Origin: Erwinia aphidicola
Lineage (GTDB): Bacteria > Pseudomonadota > Gammaproteobacteria > Enterobacterales > Enterobacteriaceae
DNA length: 64,000 nt
Direction of reading: 5' to 3'
Assembly: GCF_024169515.1 (NCBI RefSeq)
Contig: NZ_JAMKCQ010000001.1
Location: 4,650,001 to 4,714,000, forward strand
Positions 1-6,894 of this stretch are shown piece after piece. Each line of letters opens with the position of its first letter. The stretch's first letter is position 1. Under the pieces are notes generated by a model. It did no database searches. It saw only the letters and a program-made list of their open reading frames with translations, and was not told the DNA's origin. The position numbers and the translations under genes were made by a program.

Positions 1-752
1 GCGTTCATCTCTTTCACCGTTGACGGACCGGCCACCAGGCAGGTGAAGATAAAGATGAAGAACATGGTAAAGGCAATCGCCACCGGCGTGTCGCGCAGGA
101 ACAGCAGGCTTTTCGGCACTTCCATATCTTCGGTCGACTTCTCTTTATTGCCGAACTTGCTGCCGATCCATGCAGAGAGCAGCTGAGAGATCGCCGAGAA
201 GTGACCGAACGCCACATCATCCGAACCGGTTACCTTTTTCATGTACGGGTGAATGATGGCCGGGAAGAACACCATCGACACGCCGACCACCAGCGAACCG
301 ACGGCGATCAGGGTGGCCCCCTTCATGCCCGCCGTAGCCAGAATCACCGCCACCATCATCGACATAAACAGCGTGTGGTGGCCGGTCAGGAAGATGTATT
401 TCCACGGCGTAAAGCGCGCAATCGCAATGTTAATCACCATGGCGAAGAACATGATCATCGCCATTTCCGTGCCGAAGCTCTTCTGCGCTACCGCCACGAT
501 CGCTTCGTTATTCGGCACCACGCCCGGGATCCCGAAGGCATGATGGAAGATAGCGGCGAAGTCGCCGAGCGAGGAGACAATCAGCCCGGCGCCCGCACCG
601 AGGATCAGGAAGCCCATCACGGTTTTCACCGTGCCTTTGATCACTTCGGTCGCCGGCTTTTTCTGCGCCACCAGACCGATCAGTGCAATCAGCCCCACCA
701 GGATGGAGGGCTCAGACAGCACGTCGCTCATTAAAAAACGGAAAAATTCCAT
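1..752 (-). CDS. ulaA: PTS ascorbate-type IIC component, partial
   Basis: Membrane permease subunit of a phosphotransferase system of the ascorbate (Ula/SgaT) family, which imports and phosphorylates its sugar substrate. The frame is open from an ATG at 752 to the window edge (250 codons; the C-terminal part is missing). It begins MEFFRFLMSDVLSEPSILVG and alternates hydrophobic segments with conserved family stretches such as IFHHAFGIPGVVPNNEAIV and ITGHHTLF-like LTGHHTLFMSM. The gene is third in a minus-strand operon, 13 bases after the IIB gene. The family assignment is firm; ascorbate itself as substrate is inferred from the family, and a related pentonate or ketose is possible. The local regulator is LacI type, whereas the E. 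coli ula operon uses a DeoR-type repressor. Confidence 0.85.
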   Translation of the reverse strand, partial: MEFFRFLMSDVLSEPSILVGLIALIGLVAQKKPATEVIKGTVKTVMGFLILGAGAGLIVSSLGDFAAIFHHAFGIPGVVPNNEAIVAVAQKSFGTEMAMIMFFAMVINIAIARFTPWKYIFLTGHHTLFMSMMVAVILATAGMKGATLIAVGSLVVGVSMVFFPAIIHPYMKKVTGSDDVAFGHFSAISQLLSAWIGSKFGNKEKSTEDMEVPKSLLFLRDTPVAIAFTMFFIFIFTCLVAGPSTVKEMN

Positions 753-765
753 TTCTGGCTCCCTG

Positions 766-1053
766 TTATAATGCGCCGAGTTCGGTCAGCGCCGCTGCGA
801 TACGCTCTTTCATCGCCACTTTGTCCACCATGTTTTTCAGGGAGACAATTTTGCCGCCAACCTGCTGAGCGACTAATTGCTCGGCAATATCGGAGGTGCC
901 GACGAAGATATCGCTCTGGGTGCCTTTGGCTGAGCCAAGATCGACATGGTCAACGTCAGCGTTGACACCCAGATCTTTCACAATGCTTTTGATGCTCATT
1001 TCCATCATCAGGCTGGTGCCCAGGCCGTTGCCACATACCACGGTGATTTTCAT
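766..1053 (-). CDS. ulaB: PTS ascorbate-type IIB component
   Basis: Cytoplasmic phosphocarrier of 95 residues that passes phosphate from IIA to the incoming sugar. The N-terminus MKITVVCGNGLGTSLMMEM has the P-loop-like CGNGLGTS motif with the predicted phosphocysteine at Cys7. A longer reading from 1077 is possible. The ATG at 1053 is preferred because AGAGGA lies just upstream and the family begins MKI-V-CGNG. It sits between the IIA and IIC genes; the longer reading would overlap the IIA stop. Family certain, substrate inferred. Confidence 0.88.
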   Translation of the reverse strand: MKITVVCGNGLGTSLMMEMSIKSIVKDLGVNADVDHVDLGSAKGTQSDIFVGTSDIAEQLVAQQVGGKIVSLKNMVDKVAMKERIAAALTELGAL

Positions 1054-1073
1054 TTTGTGTCCTCTGGTGTTTA

Positions 1074-1517
1074 TCAATAACGCGAAATAATGGATAAAAT
1101 CTCTTCAACCGTCGTCGCAGCCATCAGTGACGCGGTATCTTCAGGGGTATCAAACAGCTGTGCCAGCGCGGTAATAATACCGATATGGCTGTTGCTGTCG
1201 GTCGCGGCCAGCACAATCAGCAGGTGCACCGGGTCGTTACCGTCTGAGTCAAAGTTCACCCCCTGCTGCACCACGGTCAGGCTGACTCCCATTTTGTGGG
1301 CGCCGTCTTCCGGGCGTGCATGAGGCATAGCGATACCGGGGCCAACCACGTAATATGGGCCGATGGCTTCGTGCGAGCGGAAAATGGCGTCTACGTAGCG
1401 CGCTTCCACCGTGCCGTTATCAAGCAGCGGCTGGCAGGAAAGCGTGACGGCGTGACGCCAGTCGGTGCAGGCGGGAACAATCTGGACAACATCAGCGGTC
1501 AGTAATTCTTTCAGCAT
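1074..1517 (-). CDS. ulaC: PTS ascorbate-type IIA component
   Basis: Cytoplasmic IIA protein of the mannitol/fructose/ascorbate class, 147 residues, which takes phosphate from HPr. His66 in GIAMPHARPE is the predicted phosphorylation site, and the surrounding GPGIAMPHARPEDGA is typical of the class. The ATG at 1517 is preceded by GAGAGGTGACC, a usable ribosome site. This is the first gene of the IIA-IIB-IIC operon, so its promoter should lie in the divergent gap shared with the double-HTH LacI gene, the obvious candidate regulator. Confidence 0.88.
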   Translation of the reverse strand: MLKELLTADVVQIVPACTDWRHAVTLSCQPLLDNGTVEARYVDAIFRSHEAIGPYYVVGPGIAMPHARPEDGAHKMGVSLTVVQQGVNFDSDGNDPVHLLIVLAATDSNSHIGIITALAQLFDTPEDTASLMAATTVEEILSIISRY

Positions 1518-1582
1518 TTCAGGTCACCTCTCTCTCATCGCCCGAGCAGAGTAGTGCCAGTAACGCTGGAATAATGTGACGA

Positions 1583-1630
1583 ATATCTAAAAAGATAACG
1601 CTAACTGTTATAACTATCACTAAATGTGAT
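1583..1630. promoter_or_regulatory. candidate operators in the PTS/LacI divergent gap
   Basis: Two short inverted repeats lie between the divergent genes: TATCT-aaaa-AGATA at 1583-1597 and ATCAC-taaat-GTGAT at 1616-1630. A TGTGAC half-site resembling a CRP half-site begins at 1575. These are plausible operators for the adjacent LacI-type protein or for catabolite control. Symmetry and position are seen; function is inferred. Confidence 0.4.
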
Positions 1631-1708
1631 CGGCTTATCATCCGCCGAAGAATAAGTTGTTGCCTGAAGGTTGGCGCGGCACACTGCGCGCATGTTTAAA
1701 GTTACGAA

Positions 1709-1802
1709 AGGGTCAGGCACGCCTGACCCTACATGTTCTGCGTAGGGGCGAGGCACGCCTGACCCTACATGTTCTGCGTAGGGGCGAGGCATGCCTCGCC
1801 CG
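1709..1802. repeat. palindromic repeat cluster with 36-bp tandem copy
   Basis: A palindrome with 10-base arms (AGGGTCAGGC / GCCTGACCCT, 1709-1730) is followed by two near-identical 36-base units (1721-1756 and 1757-1792). Each unit contains CTACATGTTCTGCGTAGGGG and ends in a GCGAGGC arm, and a closing GCCTCGCC follows. It belongs to the dispersed hairpin family also seen at 12748, 18914, 34001, 34126, 35966, 40269 and 40324. A long upstream extension of the LacI reading frame runs through it, but the true start is downstream. Confidence 0.85.
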
Positions 1803-1824
1803 GATTAAGAAGGGAGAAACCAGG

Positions 1825-3015
1825 ATGCGAAAGCGGCGAAGTAGCGGTCGCGTGACACTGCAGGATGTGGCCGACTATGTCGGCGTCGGCGCGATGACGG
1901 TGTCGCGCGTCATGCGCACGCCGGAGCTGGTTTCTGAAAAGGTGCGCAGCAAAGTTGAGCAAGCCGCACGCGCACTGGGTTATGAAGCCAACCCCGACGC
2001 CAGCGACATCGCCAGCAGCAGCGCCAGCCGCGTCACCTTGCAGGACGTGGCGCGCCACGCCGGTATCGGCCCGATGACGGTCTCCCGCGCGCTGCGTGAC
2101 CCTTCTCTGGTCTCTGACGCCTCGCTCAAAAAGGTGCAGCAGGCGGTCACAGAGCTGGGCTACGTACCGAACCTTGCCGCCGCCTCGCTGGCCTCCAGCA
2201 CCCTGCATACCGTCGCCGTGCTCTACCCCTTTCAGCACGATCGCGCCAGTACGCGCTTTATTCAGGCGCTGCAACAGACGCTGAGCAAACAGCCTTTCCA
2301 GTTAATCATGGCCTGCCACGAGTATCATCAGTACGGCGAAACGCCGCTGGTGGAGAAGCTGCTGCAGCACCGCCCTTCCGCGCTGGTGCTGTTCGGCGCG
2401 CAGCTGGCGAGGAAAACCGCCGATCTGATTGAGTCCAGCGAACTGGTGACCGCCAACGTCTGCGGCGCCGAGCGCTTTAACGCCGATATCACGCTGGATA
2501 TTGCGATAAGCGATGCCGCCGAACGCTTGACCCTCCACCTGCTGGATAAAGGCTATCGCCGCATCGCTTTTATCGGCGCGCAGACCGACAACCGCCTGCA
2601 CAAGCAGCAGCTTAACGGCTGGCACAAGGCGATGCTGGCGCACTATCAGAACGCGGACCTGATGATCACCGTGCCGGACGCACCGAGCCTGCAGTTTGGC
2701 CGCTACGCCCTCGGCCAGCTGCTACAGAATCAGCCGGACCTCGATGCGATTATCTGCAGCCATGAAGAGATTGCTTTTGGCGTGCTGGCCGAGTGCCAGC
2801 GCCGGTTGCTGAAGGTGCCGTACGACCTGGCGGTCGCCTGCCTGGACGGCTCCAGCAACTGTGACCACACATTTCCGGCGCTGACGTCGATGCGCCTCAA
2901 TTATGAAAAACTTGGCCAGCAGGTCGGCGAGCGGCTAATGGCGATGCTGGATGACGCCCCGCAGCCGCTGGCCGAGCAGGCGAAGTTTACCCTCGAGCCT
3001 GGCGCCAGCAGCTGA
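1825..3015 (+). CDS. LacI-family regulator with two tandem HTH domains
   Basis: Transcriptional repressor-type protein, 396 residues. LacI proteins usually have one N-terminal helix-turn-helix of about 60 residues followed by a periplasmic-binding-protein-like sensor. Here the DNA-binding domain occurs twice: RVTLQDVADYVGVGAMTVSR from residue 9 and RVTLQDVARHAGIGPMTVSR from residue 69, an exact 60-residue period. Only the second is followed by a normal hinge (YVPNLAAASLASS) and the sensor (about 125-390); the first ends in YEANPDASDIASSSAS. The open frame extends upstream to 1657 through repeat DNA. The ATG at 1825 is chosen because AAGGGAG precedes it and family-like sequence starts there. 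The sequence is nearest in style to gluconate-type LacI members. Divergent from the PTS operon, which it probably regulates. Confidence 0.88.
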   Translation: MRKRRSSGRVTLQDVADYVGVGAMTVSRVMRTPELVSEKVRSKVEQAARALGYEANPDASDIASSSASRVTLQDVARHAGIGPMTVSRALRDPSLVSDASLKKVQQAVTELGYVPNLAAASLASSTLHTVAVLYPFQHDRASTRFIQALQQTLSKQPFQLIMACHEYHQYGETPLVEKLLQHRPSALVLFGAQLARKTADLIESSELVTANVCGAERFNADITLDIAISDAAERLTLHLLDKGYRRIAFIGAQTDNRLHKQQLNGWHKAMLAHYQNADLMITVPDAPSLQFGRYALGQLLQNQPDLDAIICSHEEIAFGVLAECQRRLLKVPYDLAVACLDGSSNCDHTFPALTSMRLNYEKLGQQVGERLMAMLDDAPQPLAEQAKFTLEPGASS

Positions 3016-3019
3016 AGGA

Positions 3020-3658
3020 TTACTCCAGCTTTTCGTGGCTGATGACAAAAAGCCGGTGTGGATGATAATCGCGGTCTTCCCCCCAGCCATATTGCGCCCA
3101 GTGGTCGTAAAAATCGTCCCAGTTGGGGATAACACGCAGGGGGCGATCGTCGAAACTGCCGTCAGACAGGTAGACATGGTATTCAGGCTGCGCCAGAGCC
3201 CAGGCAATCATCCCCTCCCAGAAGCGGCGGCCATCGCCGGTATGCTCGCTGTCGGAAACCACGATGGAATAGCGCTGAAGAAAATAGCGGAAAAAGCGCC
3301 GGGCGAGACCATGAACCGCCTCTTCGTGCTGAGGCAACACGCTGCGCCACACCATAATCTGCGTACAGCTGCGCCGCGAAGGGACGATAGTGTCCAGCAG
3401 CAGTAGCTTGACGGCATAGACGGTTTCCGGCTCCGCGCCTTCTTTAATCAGGCGATACTGATCTTCACGCGATGATTGCAGCAGGCGATACCCCGGCGGC
3501 ACCGCGTAGTCAGGCAGGTCAAAATCATGCGACCCGCCATCGATAAATGCCTGGGTATGCTGGGTATTCTTCCCTGTTGATGTCCGGCTGAGTTTGTCAT
3601 CGAACTCCGCCGACGGAATAAGTAGTGGCATCCCTGTCTCCCTCACTGATTTCTGCAT
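3020..3658 (-). CDS. conserved hypothetical protein, unrecognised
   Basis: Soluble, rather acidic protein of 212 residues that I cannot assign to a family. The ATG at 3658 is preferred over an upstream start at 3739 because an excellent AGGAGG lies 8 bases before it. Features seen: no signal peptide or membrane segment, a Trp/Tyr-rich C-terminal third (WDDFYDHWAQYGWGEDRDYHPHR), and a central segment of long predicted helices and strands (residues about 90-150). It lies tail to tail with the LacI gene (4 bases between stops) and divergent from amn. Codon use looks like the neighbours. No function is proposed. Confidence 0.7.
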   Translation of the reverse strand: MQKSVRETGMPLLIPSAEFDDKLSRTSTGKNTQHTQAFIDGGSHDFDLPDYAVPPGYRLLQSSREDQYRLIKEGAEPETVYAVKLLLLDTIVPSRRSCTQIMVWRSVLPQHEEAVHGLARRFFRYFLQRYSIVVSDSEHTGDGRRFWEGMIAWALAQPEYHVYLSDGSFDDRPLRVIPNWDDFYDHWAQYGWGEDRDYHPHRLFVISHEKLE

Positions 3659-3871
3659 CCTTTCCCCTCCTGTGGCATAAAAAACGTTGCGCAGGCGGGC
3701 CTCTATTTCCAACCTAAGCCCTGCTGCTACTTTTAGCAATTATGCTTTTTTTTTATACAGCGCGCCTCACAAATTTCCGGCCAGAAGAGAAAAAAGTTCA
3801 CTGGTAATAGCCGTTTATCACCATCTTCAGTTAGTCTGTTTGCCATGGTGCAAACGATCCAAGGAGATATT

Positions 3872-5329
3872 ATGACTCAACCCGTAGCGCGATCCCTGAC
3901 GGTTAACGAGGCGCTGGACGCCCTGGATAGCCAGTACAACGCGGCGGTCGATGCCCTGCGTGATGCCATTACCGCATTTATCGCTAACGGCGCCCTGCCG
4001 GATGCGGCACGCCGTGCCGCCGGTCTGTTTGTCTACCCGCAGCTGCGCGTCAGCTGGAACGGCGTTGCCCCCTCGCAGCGCCTGACCCGCGCCTTTGGCC
4101 GCTTTACCCGAGCCGGCTGCTACAGCACCACCATTACCCGCCCGGCCCTGCTGCGCCACTATCTCAGTGAACAGCTGTCGATGCTGACCAGCGAATATCA
4201 GGTCACCATTGAAGTGCTGCCATCGCAGCAGGAGATCCCCTTCCCGTATGTCATTGACGGTTCCGGGCTGGCGCTGGATCGCAGCATGAGCGCCGGGATC
4301 GCCCAGCACTTCCCGACCACCGAGCTGTCACAGATTGGCGATGAGAATGCCGACGGCCTGCTGCCACCGGGGGAAACTTTCCCGCTGTCGCACTTCGATG
4401 CGCTGCGCACCGACTTTTCGCTGGCCCGCCTGCGCCACTACACCGGCACCCCAGTGGAAGACTTTCAGCCCTACGTGCTGTTTACCAACTACACGCGCTA
4501 CGTTGATGAGTTCGTGACGTGGGCCTGCGCGCAGATAGCCGACCCGGCCTCGCCGTACGTGGCCCTCTCCTGCGCGGGCGGCACCACGCTGACCCACGAC
4601 ACGCCGCACCCGGAGCAGACCATCTCCGATCTGGCATGGAAAAAACATCAGATGCCCGCCTGGCACCTGATTGCTGAAGACGGCCAGGGCATTACGCTGG
4701 TCAATATCGGCGTTGGCCCGTCAAATGCTAAAACCATTTGCGACCATCTGGCGGTGATGCGCCCGCACGCCTGGCTGATGATTGGCCACTGCGGCGGCCT
4801 GCGTGAGAGCCAGACCATTGGCGATTACGTGCTGGCGCACGCCTATCTGCGCGATGACCACGTGCTGGACGCGGTGCTGCCGCCGGATATCCCGATCCCG
4901 AGCATTGCCGAAGTGCAGCGCGCGCTGTACGACGCGACCAAGCAGGTCAGCAACATGCCGGGCGAAGAGGTGAAACAGCGCCTGCGTACCGGAACGGTAG
5001 TCACTACCGACGACCGTAACTGGGAGCTGCGCTACTCCGCTTCCGCGCTGCGCTTTAACCTCAGCCGCGCGGTGGCGGTAGATATGGAGAGCGCCACCAT
5101 TGCCGCACAGGGTTACCGCTTCCGCGTTCCTTACGGCACGCTGCTGTGCGTCTCCGACAAACCTCTGCACGGCGAGATCAAGCTGCCGGGCCAGGCGAAT
5201 CGCTTCTACGAAGGGGCGATTTCCGAGCATTTGCAGATTGGCATCCGCGCGATTGATCTGCTGCGCGCCGAGGGCGACCGCCTGCACTCGCGCAAGCTGC
5301 GCACCTTTAACGAGCCGCCGTTCCGTTAA
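3872..5329 (+). CDS. amn: AMP nucleosidase
   Basis: Hydrolyses AMP to adenine and ribose 5-phosphate in the cytoplasm, controlling adenylate pools. The 485-residue product follows E. coli Amn (about 484) along its length, including PYPYVIDGS-like FPYVIDGSGLALDRSMSAG in the N-terminal half. The C-terminal nucleoside-phosphorylase-like core has GVGPSNAKTICDHLAVMRP, MIGHCGGLRESQ and VDMESATIAAQGYRFRVPYG. The ATG at 3872 is chosen over an upstream one at 3845 because AAGGAGAT lies just before it. Single gene followed by a strong hairpin at 5336. Confidence 0.97.
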   Translation: MTQPVARSLTVNEALDALDSQYNAAVDALRDAITAFIANGALPDAARRAAGLFVYPQLRVSWNGVAPSQRLTRAFGRFTRAGCYSTTITRPALLRHYLSEQLSMLTSEYQVTIEVLPSQQEIPFPYVIDGSGLALDRSMSAGIAQHFPTTELSQIGDENADGLLPPGETFPLSHFDALRTDFSLARLRHYTGTPVEDFQPYVLFTNYTRYVDEFVTWACAQIADPASPYVALSCAGGTTLTHDTPHPEQTISDLAWKKHQMPAWHLIAEDGQGITLVNIGVGPSNAKTICDHLAVMRPHAWLMIGHCGGLRESQTIGDYVLAHAYLRDDHVLDAVLPPDIPIPSIAEVQRALYDATKQVSNMPGEEVKQRLRTGTVVTTDDRNWELRYSASALRFNLSRAVAVDMESATIAAQGYRFRVPYGTLLCVSDKPLHGEIKLPGQANRFYEGAISEHLQIGIRAIDLLRAEGDRLHSRKLRTFNEPPFR

Positions 5330-5335
5330 GCCTGC

Positions 5336-5366
5336 TGTGACACCTGTCGCTGTTACAGGTGTCACA
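5336..5366 (+). terminator. hairpin after amn
   Basis: Perfect 12-base inverted repeat (TGTGACACCTGT / ACAGGTGTCACA) with a 7-base loop, starting 6 bases after the amn stop and followed by a mixed pyrimidine run. Probably ends amn transcription; the U-tract is imperfect. Confidence 0.65.
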
Positions 5367-5547
5367 TTTCCTTCTTGTGTCACTCCCTCTCCCCTCTGCA
5401 GAAACAGAAATAAACAAATAGAATCAGTAAATTACCAAAAAAGCACTTTATGGCACGCTTTTCGCACTATGTCGCCCTGAGTTCCTGCACCGGCCGCTGA
5501 CTGCGGCGATGGACAGGTTTTCTTGTTCCACTCTCAAGGGAAATATG

Positions 5548-6603
5548 ATGAAAGCAGCACGTTGGTATAAAGCGCACGATATCCGCATTGACGACATCGA
5601 GGAGCCGCAGGTATCCGCAGGCAAAGTCAAAATCAAAGTGGCGTGGACTGGGATCTGCGGTAGCGATCTGCATGAGTACCTCGCCGGCCCCATTTTCGTC
5701 CCGGTCGATAAGCCGCACAAAATCAGCCATGACATCGCCCCGATTGTGATGGGCCACGAGTTCTCCGGCGAAGTGGTCGAGGTGGGCGCAGGCGTCAGCA
5801 AATTTAAAGCAGGTGACCGCGTGGTGGTGGAACCGATCCTCGCCTGCCGCGAGTGCGAGGCCTGCCGCGAAGGCAAATATAACCTGTGCGGCGACCTTGG
5901 CTTCCACGGTTTATCCGGCGGCGGCGGTGGTTTCTCCTCTTTTACGATGGTTGACGAGCATATGGTGCACCGCATGCCGGATGGCCTCTCTTACGAGCAG
6001 GGTGCGCTGGTCGAGCCTGCCGCCGTGGCGCTACATGCGGTGCGCATGAGCAAGCTGAAAGCCGGGGATAAAGCGGCGGTATTCGGCGCGGGCCCGATTG
6101 GCCTGCTGGTGATTGAAGCGCTGCGCGCGGCGGGTGCTTCTGAGATTTACGTGGTGGAGCTGTCGCCGCAGCGCGCTGAGAAGGCGCTTGAGCTGGGCGC
6201 CAACGTAGTGATTGACCCGAGCAAGCAGGACGCAGTTGCCACCATCCGCGACCTGAGTAAAGGCGGCGTAGACGTGTCGTTCGAAGTGACCGGGGTGCCG
6301 GTAGTGCTGAAACAGTGTATCGACGCCACCCGCTACGAGGGCGAAACCATTATTGTCTCTATCTGGGAGGGCGAAGCCTCATTCCATCCCAACAGGGTGG
6401 TGCTGGCCGAACGCAACGTGAAGGGTATTATTGCCTACCGCCATATTTTCCCGGCGGTGATGGAGCTGATGACCCAGGGCTACTTCCAGGCCGATAAGCT
6501 GGTAACTAAGCGCATTGAGCTGAACGATCTGGTGACCGAAGGTTTTGAGGCACTGGTGAAAGAGAAGAATCAGGTAAAAATCCTGGTGCGCCCGCCGCAG
6601 TAA
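5548..6603 (+). CDS. 2,3-butanediol dehydrogenase (zinc alcohol dehydrogenase)
   Basis: Zinc-dependent NAD(P)H medium-chain dehydrogenase of 351 residues, strongly like Bacillus BdhA ((R,R)-2,3-butanediol/acetoin dehydrogenase) from its first residues (MKAARW..DIRI). Catalytic zinc ligands are visible as Cys37 (GICGSDLHEY) and His70-Glu71 (MGHEFSG). Cys100, Cys103, Cys106 and Cys114 form a structural zinc lobe. The Rossmann motif FGAGPIGLL follows, then conserved FEVTGVPVVL and VKGIIAYRHIFPAV. Two adjacent ATGs (5545, 5548) follow AAGGG; the second matches the family N-terminus. Monocistronic. An AcoR-type activator gene lies 4 kb downstream on the other strand and could control acetoin metabolism, but the link is only inferred. 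Confidence 0.9.
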   Translation: MKAARWYKAHDIRIDDIEEPQVSAGKVKIKVAWTGICGSDLHEYLAGPIFVPVDKPHKISHDIAPIVMGHEFSGEVVEVGAGVSKFKAGDRVVVEPILACRECEACREGKYNLCGDLGFHGLSGGGGGFSSFTMVDEHMVHRMPDGLSYEQGALVEPAAVALHAVRMSKLKAGDKAAVFGAGPIGLLVIEALRAAGASEIYVVELSPQRAEKALELGANVVIDPSKQDAVATIRDLSKGGVDVSFEVTGVPVVLKQCIDATRYEGETIIVSIWEGEASFHPNRVVLAERNVKGIIAYRHIFPAVMELMTQGYFQADKLVTKRIELNDLVTEGFEALVKEKNQVKILVRPPQ

Positions 6604-6724
6604 CCGCTGCTATAGGGTCGACCTCTGCGGTCCCCCCCAGACATTGATCTGAATATTATCGCGGGATGACAGGTGCACGGTTTCAGGAGGGGGGCTGAGC
6701 TCAGACCGGTTTGCGGACGTTTAG

Positions 6725-6781
6725 CGATGGAAGTTATTTCTGGAGATAACTCAGGCTCTACCTTTGTCGCCACTTCCATCG
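6725..6781 (+). promoter_or_regulatory. overlapping alternative hairpins upstream of the oxidoreductase gene
   Basis: In the 290-base gap before the molybdopterin enzyme gene there is a perfect 10-base inverted repeat (CGATGGAAGT 6725-6734 / ACTTCCATCG 6772-6781). An internal 6-base repeat (AGTTAT 6732-6737 / ATAACT 6746-6751) shares three bases with the first arm. The two stems are mutually exclusive, as in a switchable leader or a nested operator. No function is known; the rest of the gap shows no gene. Confidence 0.4.
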
Positions 6782-6894
6782 ATAACAGCCTGAACTTTTA
6801 AGTAACCAATTGATAATCCGCCGGGGCCTGCTGCATTTCTTTGCTACTTTCATTTAATCAGATTTTAAAAAGATGAAGAGGCCGCAGGATCATT

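Noticed and set aside
201..734. 177-codon plus-strand frame, His/Arg-rich
   Set aside because: It is the antisense shadow of the PTS IIC gene, whose own frame encodes a clear membrane permease; the shadow has no family likeness.
1573..1592. CRP site upstream of the PTS operon
   Set aside because: Only the TGTGA half is good; the second half does not match, so it is mentioned but not called as a site.
1657..1824. 56-codon N-terminal extension of the LacI gene
   Set aside because: It is made almost wholly of palindromic repeat DNA; the ATG at 1825 has a ribosome site and family-like sequence starts there.
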